This document shows, piece after piece, positions 18,874-28,431 of a DNA stretch of 64,000 bases. Position numbers and translations under genes: made by a program. Location: positions 372,001 to 436,000 of the forward strand of contig CAWFPH010000003.1 in assembly GCA_963817615.1 (NCBI GenBank), written 5' to 3'. The first letter of the stretch is position 1. The number at the start of each line of letters is the position of its first letter. Source of the DNA: FEN-1219 sp963817615 (GTDB taxonomy: Bacteria > Pseudomonadota > Gammaproteobacteria > Steroidobacterales > Rariloculaceae). The notes beneath the pieces are model-generated. The model did not search any database. It was given only the letters and a program-made list of their open reading frames with translations, and was not told the origin of the DNA.

Positions 18874-18959
18874 TAGCCCGTTCTACTTCATAAATGCGTT
18901 GAAACTCCGGCCGAAAATTGTGAACATAAGGCGGGGTTCAGCTCGGGAGGCTCGGCGGG

Positions 18960-20306
18960 GTGTCGGTGCGGTGGCGAGTCGCGACGGTTTCGATCGTCGC
19001 GCTGCAGTCCGGGATCGCGTGCGCGGCCGCGGTGAACGGCGTGCGCGTATGGTCCGGCCCCGAGGCCACGCGCGTGGTGTTCGAGCTGAGCGAGCCGGTC
19101 GAGCACCGAGTGTTCTCGTTGGCGGACCCCGATCGACTGGTGATCGACCTCGAGGACACTTCGGTCGGCTCAACGCTCGATATGCCCGAAGCGAAGGGGG
19201 CCGTTGCCGCGGTTAGAACCGGCGCGCGGCCCGATGGCGAGCTTCGGGTCGTGCTCGAGCTCACGCGCGCGGTCAAGGCCAAGACCTTCCTGCTCGGACC
19301 GAACGACGATCACGGTGACCGCCTGGTCGTCGATCTCATGCGACCGGACGCCGCGACCGCGGCGGCGGTAAACGCGCCGGCCGTGCCGTCGGCGCCGACG
19401 TCCCCGTCGGTGCCGGCGCCCCCGCTCGGCCGCGACCTCGTGATCGCGATCGATGCAGGCCATGGCGGCCAGGATCCCGGCGCAAGCGGCCACCGCGGCG
19501 TGCGCGAGAAGGATGTCGTGCTCGCGATCGCAAAGCGGCTTGCGGATGAGATCGAGATGACGCCCGGCATGCACGCCGCTTTGACGCGCCGCGGCGACTA
19601 TTACGTGTCGCTGCGCAAGCGCATGGAGCTCGCGCACGAGGCCCACTCCGACTTCTTCATCTCGATCCACGCGGATTCGTATCGCGATCCGAGCGCGAGG
19701 GGGTCGACCGTCTACGTGCTGTCGGACAAGGGCGCGAGCGACGAAGCATCGTTGCTGCTCGCACAGCGCGAGAACGCAGCCGACTTGCTCGGCGGCGTAT
19801 CGCTGGCCGACAAGGACCAACTGCTCGCGCGGGTGCTGCTCGATCTGTCGCAAAATGCGGCCCTCAGCGCAAGCACCGCTGCGGGGCAACGTCTGATCAA
19901 CCGGCTCTCCGGCGTCGAGACGATGCGGCGATCGCACGTGCAGCAAGCGCCGTTCCTCGTGCTGAAGTCGCCCGACATTCCGTCCGTGCTGGTCGAGACG
20001 GCTTACATCACCAACCCACGCGAAGAGGCTGCCCTGCGCGATCCGAAACAGCAGGCCGCGTTCGCGCGTGCATTGCGCGATGGCATCGTGGATTACTTTG
20101 CAGCGAATCCCCCACATTCGACGTACTTCGCGTCGCACGCTCGCACGGCGGCCGCGACGAACGTGCGGCATGTGATTACCCGCGGCGAGACGTTGTCTGG
20201 AATCGCGCAGCGCTACGGTGTCAGCACGAGCAGCCTGCGCCGGTCGAACGGGCTGAAGACGGATCTGGTACGCATCGGCCAAGTACTGACCATTCCGCCC
20301 GGTTGA
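18960..20306 (+). CDS. amiC: N-acetylmuramoyl-L-alanine amidase with AMIN and LysM domains
   Basis: Periplasmic zinc amidase that cleaves septal peptidoglycan during daughter-cell separation. The 448-residue protein has a signal peptide (MSVRWRVATVSIVALQSGIACAA), an AMIN domain (about 25-125), a Pro/Ala linker, an Amidase_3 domain (about 155-380) with IDAGHGGQDPGASG, FISIHADSY and an ETAYITN segment, and a C-terminal LysM (HVITRGETLSGIAQRYGV). The LysM is the AmiB-like feature, so amiB is an equally fair symbol. The start is GTG at 18960. Position before mutL matches E. coli amiB. Confidence 0.93.
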   Translation: MSVRWRVATVSIVALQSGIACAAAVNGVRVWSGPEATRVVFELSEPVEHRVFSLADPDRLVIDLEDTSVGSTLDMPEAKGAVAAVRTGARPDGELRVVLELTRAVKAKTFLLGPNDDHGDRLVVDLMRPDAATAAAVNAPAVPSAPTSPSVPAPPLGRDLVIAIDAGHGGQDPGASGHRGVREKDVVLAIAKRLADEIEMTPGMHAALTRRGDYYVSLRKRMELAHEAHSDFFISIHADSYRDPSARGSTVYVLSDKGASDEASLLLAQRENAADLLGGVSLADKDQLLARVLLDLSQNAALSASTAAGQRLINRLSGVETMRRSHVQQAPFLVLKSPDIPSVLVETAYITNPREEAALRDPKQQAAFARALRDGIVDYFAANPPHSTYFASHARTAAATNVRHVITRGETLSGIAQRYGVSTSSLRRSNGLKTDLVRIGQVLTIPPG

Positions 20307-20420
20307 TCACGGGCGGGACGTCGCGCCGTCCCGCAGTCCGCCCTCCCGCTACCCTCAGGTACACTGCGCTCCAGTTCGCGGCGCAACCAGCGCCGCGCCG
20401 CCGTCGAACGGAATCCTGCT

Positions 20421-22178
20421 GTGGCCATTCGATTGCTGCCTTCGCAATTGATCGATCAGATCGCGGCCGGCGAGGTCGTCGAGCGGCCCGCGTCCGTCGT
20501 CAAGGAGCTCGTCGAGAACTCGCTCGATGCAGGTGCTAGGTCCATCTCTGTCGAGATCGGCGGCGGCGGCGCGCGGCTGATCCGGGTCGTGGACGACGGC
20601 GTGGGCATCGCGCGCGAGGAGTTGCCGCTGGCGCTGGCGCGGCATGCCACGAGCAAGATCGCGAGCCTCGACGATCTCGAGGCCCTCACCACGCTCGGTT
20701 TTCGGGGAGAGGCTTTGCCGAGCATCGGCTCGGTTGCCCAACTGACCGTGAAGTCGCGCACCAGGGACGCGGAGCATGGGTTCAGCATCATGTGCGACGG
20801 CGGGGAGATCGGCGACGCCCGCCCGGCGGCGCACCCGCAGGGAACGTCCATCGAGGTGCGAGAGCTGTTCTTCAACACGCCGGCTCGGCGCAAGTTCCAG
20901 CGCTCGGAGCGCACCGAAACCGGTCACGTCGATGCGACGATCAAGAATCTCGCCCTAGCGCGATTCGAGGTAGCGTTCACGTTCATCAGCAACGACCGCG
21001 TGGTCTTCAAGCTGCCGGCGGCGCTCGATCGGACGGCACAGGAGGAGCGGATCGTCGCGTTGTGCGGCGCCGAGTTTCTCGAGCACGCGCGGTATTTCGA
21101 GCGAGCCATCGCCGGCGTCAAGATCGCGGGTTGGCTCGCGGCGCCCGCGTTCTCGCGCAGTCAGCCCGACTTGCAGTTCACATTCGTGAACGGCCGCTTC
21201 GTGCGCGACAAAGTGCTGCGCCATGCGGTGCGACTCGGCTATCAGGACGTGCTGTTTCAGACTCGACAGCCCGCGTTCGTCGTATTTCTCGAGATCGATC
21301 CGCGGCGCGTCGACGTGAATGCGCACCCGGCCAAGCTCGAGATTCGCTTCCGCGACTCTTCGCTCGTGCACGACTTCGTGTTTCGCACGGTGGAGGCAGC
21401 GCTCGCGAGCACGATCGAGAGCGCCGAGGTGCATCCCGCGCCGCCGGTGAGTGCGGCGGACCTCGGCGTTCGCCGCGAGACGAGCGCGGCGCAGCGCGGT
21501 CTCGAGTTGCCGGCAGTGACCGTGCGTGAGCAGGTCCCGCTGTATCATCGCTTGCACGAGCGCATCGGCCGGAGCCCGCAGCCTACGGCGGATGTTCCGC
21601 CTCTCGGGTTCGCGCTCGCACAGCTTGGAGGCGTCTACGTGCTCGCGGAGAACCGCGACGGCCTGATCGTCGTCGACATGCACGCCGCGCACGAGCGCGT
21701 GATGTACGAGCGTTTGAAACGGACGTTGCACGAAGACAAGCTCAAGGCGCAGCCGCTTCTGGTGCCCATAACGGTCGCGGTCGCGGAGCACGAAGCCGAT
21801 CTCGCCGAGCAGCAAGCCTCCGAGCTCGCCGTGCTCGGTTTCGACCTCGCTCGGCGAGGACCGACTCAACTCGCGGTCCATGCCCTGCCGTTGCTGCTCG
21901 AAGGCGTCGACGTGGAGCCGCTCGTGCGCGATCTGTTGAGCGATCTCGCCGCGAGCGAGGGCGTCGTACGCGTCGAGGCTGCACTGAACGAGCTGCTGGC
22001 GACGATGGCCTGCCATGCCGCGGTCCGCGCGAATCGCCGGCTGACGGTGCCGGAAATGAACGCGTTGCTACGGGAAATGGAGCAAACCGAGCGCAGTGAA
22101 GCTTGCAACCACGGGCGACCGACGTGGACGCAATTCACGCTCGGTGAGCTCGACCGCTTGTTCCTGCGCGGCCGGTAG
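20421..22178 (+). CDS. mutL: DNA mismatch repair protein MutL
   Basis: Couples MutS mismatch recognition to strand incision. The 585-residue protein has GHKL ATPase motifs LVENSLDAGA, DDGVGI, ARHATSKI and GFRGEALPSI, a transducer domain with HPAKLEIRF, and a C-terminal dimer domain. That domain contains DMHAAHERVMYE, fitting the DxHA(x)2E(x)4E endonuclease motif that E. coli MutL lacks, plus CNHGRPTW. It is therefore probably a nicking MutL. The start is GTG at 20421. Confidence 0.95.
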   Translation: MAIRLLPSQLIDQIAAGEVVERPASVVKELVENSLDAGARSISVEIGGGGARLIRVVDDGVGIAREELPLALARHATSKIASLDDLEALTTLGFRGEALPSIGSVAQLTVKSRTRDAEHGFSIMCDGGEIGDARPAAHPQGTSIEVRELFFNTPARRKFQRSERTETGHVDATIKNLALARFEVAFTFISNDRVVFKLPAALDRTAQEERIVALCGAEFLEHARYFERAIAGVKIAGWLAAPAFSRSQPDLQFTFVNGRFVRDKVLRHAVRLGYQDVLFQTRQPAFVVFLEIDPRRVDVNAHPAKLEIRFRDSSLVHDFVFRTVEAALASTIESAEVHPAPPVSAADLGVRRETSAAQRGLELPAVTVREQVPLYHRLHERIGRSPQPTADVPPLGFALAQLGGVYVLAENRDGLIVVDMHAAHERVMYERLKRTLHEDKLKAQPLLVPITVAVAEHEADLAEQQASELAVLGFDLARRGPTQLAVHALPLLLEGVDVEPLVRDLLSDLAASEGVVRVEAALNELLATMACHAAVRANRRLTVPEMNALLREMEQTERSEACNHGRPTWTQFTLGELDRLFLRGR

Positions 22179-22191
22179 CGGGTCTTTCGCA

Positions 22192-23151
22192 ATGACGGTG
22201 CCTGTTCGATGCGTCTGCGTGACGGGGCCGACCGCATGCGGTAAGACCGAGCTCGCGCTCGAGCTTGCGCGGGACGTGCCGCTCGAGATCGTGAGCATGG
22301 ATTCGGCGATGGTTTACCGGGGGCTCGACATCGGTACCGCGAAGCCATCGCGCACCGTGCGCGCACGGGTTCCGCATCACCTGATCGACGTCGTCGAGCC
22401 GACCGAGACGTACTCGGCAGGCCGCTTTGCACGCGACGCGACCGCGGCGATCGAGGCCATCGCGGCCCGCGGGCGGCTACCGCTCGTCGTGGGCGGCACG
22501 CTGCTGTACCTACGTGCGCTGAGGGACGGGCTGGCGATGCTGCCGCGTGCGGACTCGCAGGTACGCGCGCGGCTGGATGCCGAGGCCGAGGCCGTCGGTT
22601 GGCAGGGGCTCCACGCCCGCCTCGCGAGTGTCGACCCTCGCGCCGCGGCTCGGATCGCGCCGCAGGACCGGCAACGAATTCAACGTGCGCTCGAGGTGCA
22701 TGCGGTGACGGGGCGCACGCTGACAGAGCTCCAGGAGGCCAGTGCCGCGGCGCCGGCCGTAGACGTCACGGTGATAGCGATCGTGCCGGAGCAACGCGCC
22801 GAGCTCGGCTCGCGCATCGAGCGCCGATTCGACGCCATGGTGAACGAGGGGCTCGTCGCCGAGGTCGAAGCTCTGAGAAGCCGAGAAGAGCTAGAGCCGG
22901 AGCTGCCGTCGCTGAGAGCCGTCGGCTACCGGCAAGTCTGGGGCTACTTGGAAGGCCGGTATGATTGGGACGAGGCGCGGCGTAGAGCGATCTATGCGAC
23001 GCGGCAGCTTGCGAAGCGCCAGCTCACTTGGCTGCGCGCAGAGCCCTCGTTCGAACGCTGGCGAGCGTTCGATTCGGGTGTCAAAGAGCAGTTGCGCGAA
23101 CGCATCAGCCGCTGGCGCGCGGCCGCGACCGTCGGCTTACGGCTGTGTTAG
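22192..23151 (+). CDS. miaA: tRNA dimethylallyltransferase
   Basis: Adds the isopentenyl group to A37 of tRNAs reading UNN codons. The 319-residue protein shows the P-loop VTGPTACGKTELALELA, then MDSAMVYRGLDIGTAKPS, the GGTLLYLRAL segment, DRQRIQRALEV and RAVGYRQVWGYLEG. The ATG at 22192 follows the mutL stop by 13 bases; longer in-frame starts inside mutL are unlikely. Confidence 0.96.
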   Translation: MTVPVRCVCVTGPTACGKTELALELARDVPLEIVSMDSAMVYRGLDIGTAKPSRTVRARVPHHLIDVVEPTETYSAGRFARDATAAIEAIAARGRLPLVVGGTLLYLRALRDGLAMLPRADSQVRARLDAEAEAVGWQGLHARLASVDPRAAARIAPQDRQRIQRALEVHAVTGRTLTELQEASAAAPAVDVTVIAIVPEQRAELGSRIERRFDAMVNEGLVAEVEALRSREELEPELPSLRAVGYRQVWGYLEGRYDWDEARRRAIYATRQLAKRQLTWLRAEPSFERWRAFDSGVKEQLRERISRWRAAATVGLRLC

Positions 23152-23289
23152 CATTACCGCTTGTGGGAGCAAGCCTGCCCCGATCGAGGGGCACGTTATC
23201 GGAGCGAGATTGCAGGGGGGCAAGGCCTTCGGCCGTGCCGTCGAAAACCTGGTCTCGACGGGCCCAACAATAAGAAGAGGAGAGTATTC

Positions 23290-23532
23290 ATGGCCAAAGG
23301 TCAATCGCTTCAGGACCCGTTCCTGAACGCGCTGCGCAAGGAGAAGGTGCCGGTGTCGATCTACCTCGTCAACGGCATCAAGCTGCAGGGGCAAATCGAC
23401 TCGTTCGATCAATTCGTCGTGTTGTTGCGCAACAGCGTGAGCCAAATGGTCTATAAGCATGCCATCTCGACGGTGGTCCCGGCGCGCAATGTGCGCGTCC
23501 CGTCGATGGACGAGGAGGAGGCGGACGATTAG
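23290..23532 (+). CDS. hfq: RNA chaperone Hfq
   Basis: Hexameric Sm-like protein that pairs small RNAs with mRNAs. The 80-residue product starts AKGQSLQDPFLNALRKE and has Sm1 (VSIYLVNGIKLQGQIDSFDQ) and Sm2 (YKHAISTVVPAR) with the proximal-face YKH. The C-terminal tail is short and acidic (SMDEEEADD), about 20 residues less than in E. coli. The ribosome binding site GAGGAGAG precedes the ATG. The 138-base leader after miaA is long enough for its own promoter. Confidence 0.97.
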   Translation: MAKGQSLQDPFLNALRKEKVPVSIYLVNGIKLQGQIDSFDQFVVLLRNSVSQMVYKHAISTVVPARNVRVPSMDEEEADD

Positions 23533-23561
23533 CCGCGCTCCCTCGGCACACGGAGGTCAGG

Positions 23562-24836
23562 TTGCTTGATCGCCCCCGCAGCGGCGAACGCGCGCTGTTG
23601 CTGCACATTGGCTTGAATCGGCCCTGTCACGACGACGAGACCCAGGAATTCCGAGCGCTGGCCGAATCGGCCGGTGCCTGTGTCGTTGCCGAAGTGCAGG
23701 CGCGCCGCGATCGGCCGGATCCGAAGTTCTTCATCGGTCGCGGTAAGGTTGAGGAGGTCGGCGAACGTGCCCGTTCGAGCGGTGCCGAGCTGATCCTCGT
23801 GAATCAGCCCCTGCGTGCAGGACAGGAGCGCAACCTCGAGACGACGCTCAAGACCCGCGTGCTCGATCGCAATGGGTTGATACTCGACATCTTCGCGCAG
23901 CGTGCGGCCACGTTTGAAGGCAAGCTGCAAGTCGAGCTCGCGCAGCATGAGCATCTCGCCTCGCGCCTGGTCCGAGGCTGGACTCACCTCGAGCGCCAGA
24001 AGGGCGGTATCGGGCTGCGCGGTCCCGGCGAGACGCAGCTCGAGACCGATCGCCGCCTCGTGAGCCGCCGCATCCGGCATTTGCGCGAACGCCTCGGGCG
24101 TGTCGAGCGTCAGCGCGAAGTGAGCCGCAAGGAGCGCGTGCGCGCCGACGTGCCAACCGTCGCGCTCGTCGGCTATACGAATGCAGGCAAGACGACCCTG
24201 TTCAACGCGCTTTCGGGTGCCCATTCGAGCGCCCGCGACCAGTTGTTCGAGACGCTCGATCCTACGATTCGGCGCGTGCCGCTCGAGCATGGCGACGGCA
24301 TGCTGCTCGTCGACACGGTGGGATTCGTGCGCGATTTGCCGCACGAGCTCGTCGCAGCCTTTCGAGCGACTCTCACGGAAACGCGCGAGGCGGCATTGCT
24401 CTTGCACGTGATCGACGCGAGCGATCCTCATCGAGACGACCGGCGCGCCCAGGTGGAGCAGGTGCTCGAGGATATCGGCGCCGCCGAGGTGCCGCGGCTC
24501 GAGGTGTACAATAAGACCGATCTCGCGCAGCAGGGGCTCGCCGCGAATCGGGCGGCGGAGCAGTGCCTCGTCTCCGCGGCGACCGGCGCGGGTCTTGCCG
24601 AGCTGAAGGAAGCGATCCGCCGGAGGCTGAATGGCGCTCGGGTGGTCGGCCGGCTGACGTTGGGACCGGATCAGAGCAGGCTGCGTGCGAAGCTGTTTGG
24701 CTGGCACGCGGTGCGCAGCGAGTCCGTCGACGCGGCTGGAGTCTCGACGCTCGAAGTGGAGCTCACGGCGCAGCGGTGGCGAGAGCTGCGTAGTCAGGAA
24801 AATCTTGCGGCGGCACCGATTTCGAGAGAAGCGTGA
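23562..24836 (+). CDS. hflX: Ribosome-associated GTPase HflX
   Basis: GTPase that splits stalled 70S ribosomes under stress. The 424-residue protein has an N-terminal HflX domain (about 1-190, with GRGKVEEVGERARSSGAE and GIGLRGPGETQLETDRR) and a G domain with G1 GYTNAGKTTLFNAL, G3 DTVGF and NKTD. The start is TTG at 23562 behind a clear GGAGGT. Follows hfq as in E. coli. Confidence 0.95.
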   Translation: MLDRPRSGERALLLHIGLNRPCHDDETQEFRALAESAGACVVAEVQARRDRPDPKFFIGRGKVEEVGERARSSGAELILVNQPLRAGQERNLETTLKTRVLDRNGLILDIFAQRAATFEGKLQVELAQHEHLASRLVRGWTHLERQKGGIGLRGPGETQLETDRRLVSRRIRHLRERLGRVERQREVSRKERVRADVPTVALVGYTNAGKTTLFNALSGAHSSARDQLFETLDPTIRRVPLEHGDGMLLVDTVGFVRDLPHELVAAFRATLTETREAALLLHVIDASDPHRDDRRAQVEQVLEDIGAAEVPRLEVYNKTDLAQQGLAANRAAEQCLVSAATGAGLAELKEAIRRRLNGARVVGRLTLGPDQSRLRAKLFGWHAVRSESVDAAGVSTLEVELTAQRWRELRSQENLAAAPISREA

Positions 24837-24839
24837 GCG

Positions 24840-25961
24840 ATGGCTTGGGATGACGGCGACAAGGGCAACCCATGGCGGCCCGACAAAGACAAGGGCCCGG
24901 CCGATCTGGATGCCATCGTCCGGGACCTGCAACGTCGCGTGGCGGGACTGTTTCGCGCCGGCCGCGGTGGCGGCGGCGGAGCCGGTCGCGGCGAGCCGCT
25001 GAACGCGAGGCTCATCGTCGCCGCCATCGTCGTGCTGTTTGCAGTATGGGGGCTTACCGGGCTTTACAAAGTCGACGAGCCCGAGCGAGGCATCGTGCTG
25101 CGTTTCGGCGCGTTCGATCGCGTCAGCCGGCCCGGGCCGCACTGGCATTTGCCATGGCCGATCGAGACCGTCGAGAAGATCAACATCGGTGCCACCGAAC
25201 GGTTGTCGTATCAGGGCAGCATGCTCACCCGCGACGAGAATATCGTGGACATCGACCTCGTCGTGCAATTCAGGCGCAGCGACCCACAGGCCTTCCTGTT
25301 CGATATGCGCGAGCCGGAAGCCGCGCTCATGGACGTGACGGCCAGCGCGATCCGTGAGACGGTCGGCAAGAACCTGCTCGATTTCATTCTGACGGACGGG
25401 CGCACCCAGGTCGCTCGCGAGACGCAAGATCTACTGCAGGCGACGCTCGACTCGTACGGTGCGGGCATCACGGTATACGAGGTGAACCTGCAGGAAGCGA
25501 ACTTCCCGCGCGAGGTGGAGAGCAGCGTCCAGGACGCGATCAAGGCGCGCGAGGACAAGGAGCGCCGGATTCTCGAAGCCCAGTCGTACACCAACGATAT
25601 CTTGCCGAAGGCGCGCGGCCAGGCGGCGCGTCGACGTCAGGATGCGGAAGCCTATCGGGGTCAAGTCGTCGCGAATGCCGAAGGCGAGTCCGACCGCTTT
25701 CTCAAGATCATGGAGCAGTATCAAAAGGCGCCCGCCGTCACGCGCGAGCGCATGTACATCGAGACGCTGCAGCAGATTCTAGCGAGCTCGACGAAAGTGC
25801 TCGTCGACACGGGCAACGGCACCAACAATCTGATCTACCTGCCGCTCGAGCAGATGTTGCAACATCGTACGGCGCTGCCGAACAGCGATGTGGCGCCGGC
25901 CGCGCCGCCGGCGCAATCGAGCGCGAACCCCGCGCGCTCGCGAGAGCGCGAGACTCGTTAG
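24840..25961 (+). CDS. hflK: FtsH protease modulator HflK
   Basis: Band-7/SPFH membrane protein that with HflC cages the FtsH protease. The 373-residue product has a Gly-rich N-terminus (FRAGRGGGGGAGRGEP), one membrane helix (about 58-77), the SPFH domain starting GIVLRFGAFDRVSRPGPHWH, and a coiled-coil region rich in Ala/Arg/Glu. The C-terminus is Pro/Ala-rich. It starts 3 bases after the hflX stop and precedes hflC by 15 bases. Confidence 0.95.
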   Translation: MAWDDGDKGNPWRPDKDKGPADLDAIVRDLQRRVAGLFRAGRGGGGGAGRGEPLNARLIVAAIVVLFAVWGLTGLYKVDEPERGIVLRFGAFDRVSRPGPHWHLPWPIETVEKINIGATERLSYQGSMLTRDENIVDIDLVVQFRRSDPQAFLFDMREPEAALMDVTASAIRETVGKNLLDFILTDGRTQVARETQDLLQATLDSYGAGITVYEVNLQEANFPREVESSVQDAIKAREDKERRILEAQSYTNDILPKARGQAARRRQDAEAYRGQVVANAEGESDRFLKIMEQYQKAPAVTRERMYIETLQQILASSTKVLVDTGNGTNNLIYLPLEQMLQHRTALPNSDVAPAAPPAQSSANPARSRERETR

Positions 25962-25976
25962 CCTAAGGGAATCGAG

Positions 25977-26852
25977 ATGGGACCGCGCTTGAACGCACTG
26001 CTGATCGTAATCGTCGTCGTGGCGGTCATCGCGCGGATGTCCGTCTTCACGGTCGATCAGCGCCAGCACGCACTGAAGTTTCAGTTCGGCGAGATCGTCG
26101 AGGCGGACTACGCGCCGGGATTGCACTTCAAGATTCCGTTCGTCAACAACATCGTCCGCTACCCGAAGCGCATCCTCAACTACGAGCGCTCCGAGGAGAA
26201 GTATCTGACGGGCGAGAAGAAGAACTTGATCGTCGACTATTTCGTGACGTGGCGAATCGTCGACCCCGCGCAGTACTATCGCTCGGTCGGCGGCGACGAG
26301 GCCGTCGCCGTCGAACGCCTATCCGCGATCATCAAGGAGGGCATCAAGGCCGCGATCAGCCAGCGCACGGTGCAGCAGGTCGTGTCGGCGGAGCGCTCGG
26401 AGCTGCTCGAGGACATGTTGGTTCGGGCGCGAGCGCGCTCTCCGGAGCTCGGCATCGAAGTAGTAGACGTGCGCGTCAAACGCATCGATTTGTCGGACGA
26501 GGTGAGCGAGTCGGTTTACAGCCGGATGCGGCAGGAACGCCAGCGTGTAGCCGCGCAGTTGCGTGCCGAGGGCGACGAGGAGTACGAGCGTATTCGCGCG
26601 GACGCCGATCGTCAGCGGACCGTGATTCTCTCGGAAGCCTACCGCGACGCCGAACGGATTCGCGGAGCCGGCGACGCGAGCGCGGCAGAGATCTACGCGG
26701 GAGCGTACTCGAAGGACCCGTCGTTCTATGCGTTTTACCGCAGCATGCAGGCCTATCGGGAAGCGATCGGCCGCGACCAGGATGTGCTCGTGCTGCGGCC
26801 GGACAGCGACTTCTTCCAGTTCCTCGAGAAGCCGGTCGGCGCGGCGAAGTAG
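25977..26852 (+). CDS. hflC: FtsH protease modulator HflC
   Basis: Partner of HflK in the periplasmic cage around FtsH. The 291-residue product has a short N-terminal membrane helix (ALLIVIVVVAVIARMSVFTV), then the band-7 domain with RQHALKFQFGEIVEADYAPGLHFKIPF and RIDLSDEVSESVYSRM, and the Ala/Glu coiled coil. Standard HflC length range and order. Confidence 0.95.
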   Translation: MGPRLNALLIVIVVVAVIARMSVFTVDQRQHALKFQFGEIVEADYAPGLHFKIPFVNNIVRYPKRILNYERSEEKYLTGEKKNLIVDYFVTWRIVDPAQYYRSVGGDEAVAVERLSAIIKEGIKAAISQRTVQQVVSAERSELLEDMLVRARARSPELGIEVVDVRVKRIDLSDEVSESVYSRMRQERQRVAAQLRAEGDEEYERIRADADRQRTVILSEAYRDAERIRGAGDASAAEIYAGAYSKDPSFYAFYRSMQAYREAIGRDQDVLVLRPDSDFFQFLEKPVGAAK

Positions 26853-26892
26853 AGCGCGCAAATTCAAGGGCGGACGACGGAGGGCTAGCGCG

Positions 26893-27093
26893 TTGGCCTG
26901 GACGGATCTTTTCGCGGGTTTGGCTCTGTACTTGATCATCGAGGGCTTGGCGCCGTTCGTTGCCCCGCAAGCGTGGCGCCGCGGTATCGCGGCGATCGCC
27001 CGTCTCGGCGACAATCAGCTGCGCACCTTTGGGCTCGCGGCCGTGATCGCGGGGCTCGTCTTGTTGGTGATCGTGCGAGGCACCGGTGGCTAA
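26893..27093 (+). CDS. DUF2065 (YjeT-like) small inner-membrane protein
   Basis: A 66-residue protein with two hydrophobic segments: WTDLFAGLALYLIIEGLAPF, then QLRTFGLAAVIAGLVLLVIV. The intervening PQAWRRGIAAIARLGD and the position between hflC and purA match E. coli YjeT (DUF2065), whose function is unknown. The start is TTG at 26893. The stop overlaps the purA start region by 8 bases, so they are likely coupled. Confidence 0.85.
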   Translation: MAWTDLFAGLALYLIIEGLAPFVAPQAWRRGIAAIARLGDNQLRTFGLAAVIAGLVLLVIVRGTGG

Positions 27094-28378
27094 GAGCGTC
27101 ATCGTGATTGGGACGCAGTGGGGCGACGAGGGCAAGGGCAAGGTCCTCGATGTGCTCGCCGACCGCGCGCACGCAGTCGTTCGCTTCCAGGGCGGACACA
27201 ACGCCGGCCATACGCTCGTAATCGGTGACCGCAAGACCGTGCTGCATCTGATTCCGTCCGGCATCCTGCGGGACGGCGTGATCTGCTTGATCGGCAACGG
27301 CGTCGTGCTGTCACTCGATGCGCTGGTCGAGGAAATCGACGGGCTCGTCGCTCGTGACGTGCCGGTCGAGCAACGGTTGCGCGTGTCGCCGGCGTGCCCG
27401 CTGATCCTCAGCTCGCACGTGCTGCTCGACAAGGCGCGGGAGCAAGCGAGCGGCGCCGGCGCGATCGGCACGACCGGCCGCGGCATCGGCCCCGCCTACG
27501 AAGACAAGATCGCACGGCGCGCGCTGCGCGCAGCGGATCTGTTTGCACCCGCGCTGCTCAACGACAAGCTCGAGCGGCTACTCGACCTGCACAATTTCCT
27601 CCTGGAGCGGTATTACTCGGCACCCACGGTAGATCCCAAGCGCGAATTCGATCACCTGCTTGCGCTCGGCGAACGTGTGAAGCCGCTCGTCGCGGACGTC
27701 ACGGAGCTCCTGCGCCGTCTCCGCGACGAAGGCAGAAGCGTGCTGTTCGAGGGCGCCCAGGGTGCGATGCTGGATATCGACCTCGGCACCTATCCCTTCG
27801 TGACGTCTTCGAACACTACGGTCGGCGGTGCCGCGACGGGCACGGGCGTGGGTCCCGCCGCCGGCGACTACGTGCTCGGTCTCGTGAAGGCGTATACGAC
27901 GCGTGTCGGGGCCGGCCCGTTCCCCACCGAGCTGCTCGACGACATGGGGCGCTATCTCGGCCGCGTAGGCGCCGAGTTCGGCGCGACCACGGGGCGCCCT
28001 CGCCGCTGCGGGTGGTTCGATGCCGTGCTGCTGCGCCGCGCCGCGCTCACGAACAGCCTGAGCGGCCTCTGCCTCACAAAGCTCGATGTCCTCGACGGCT
28101 TGCCGGAGGTCAAGATCTGCGTGGGCTACCGACTCGACGGCCGGCTGATCGACACTCCGCCGCTGCTGATCGACCGCTACGGCGAGTGCGAGCCGGTCTA
28201 CGAGAGCCTACCGGGCTGGCAGGGTTCGACCTCCGAGGCCACTTCCTATGCCGCGCTGCCGGCCGAGGCGAAGGCCTATCTCGCGCGGATCGAGCAGCTG
28301 GCGGGAGTGCCGGTGGACATCGTCTCCACGGGTCCGAGCCGCGCCGCCGTGATTATCCGCCGTCACCCGTTCGACTAA
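27086..28378 (+). CDS. purA: Adenylosuccinate synthetase
   Basis: GTP-dependent joining of IMP and aspartate on the way to AMP. The 430-residue protein has GTQWGDEGKGKVLDVLADRA, GGHNAGHTLV, GTTGRGIGPAYEDK, EGAQGAMLDIDLGTYPFVT and GRPRRCGWFDAV, all family signatures. The start is GTG at 27086. Last of the conserved run; in E. coli nsrR and rnr follow, here feoAB does. Confidence 0.97.
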   Translation: MAKSVIVIGTQWGDEGKGKVLDVLADRAHAVVRFQGGHNAGHTLVIGDRKTVLHLIPSGILRDGVICLIGNGVVLSLDALVEEIDGLVARDVPVEQRLRVSPACPLILSSHVLLDKAREQASGAGAIGTTGRGIGPAYEDKIARRALRAADLFAPALLNDKLERLLDLHNFLLERYYSAPTVDPKREFDHLLALGERVKPLVADVTELLRRLRDEGRSVLFEGAQGAMLDIDLGTYPFVTSSNTTVGGAATGTGVGPAAGDYVLGLVKAYTTRVGAGPFPTELLDDMGRYLGRVGAEFGATTGRPRRCGWFDAVLLRRAALTNSLSGLCLTKLDVLDGLPEVKICVGYRLDGRLIDTPPLLIDRYGECEPVYESLPGWQGSTSEATSYAALPAEAKAYLARIEQLAGVPVDIVSTGPSRAAVIIRRHPFD

Positions 28379-28384
28379 TCAGTT

Positions 28385-28403
28385 AATAACGATTATCATT
28401 TCC
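28385..28403. promoter_or_regulatory. Probable Fur box upstream of feoAB
   Basis: The 19-base site AATAACGATTATCATTTCC matches the Fur consensus GATAATGATAATCATTATC at 14 of 19 positions by my count. It is AT-rich in a GC-rich surrounding and sits directly before the ferrous iron transport genes, so Fe(II)-Fur repression of feoAB is expected. Confidence 0.75.
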
Positions 28404-28431
28404 GTTAGTGCACGGAGCTTGCTGTCTGACT

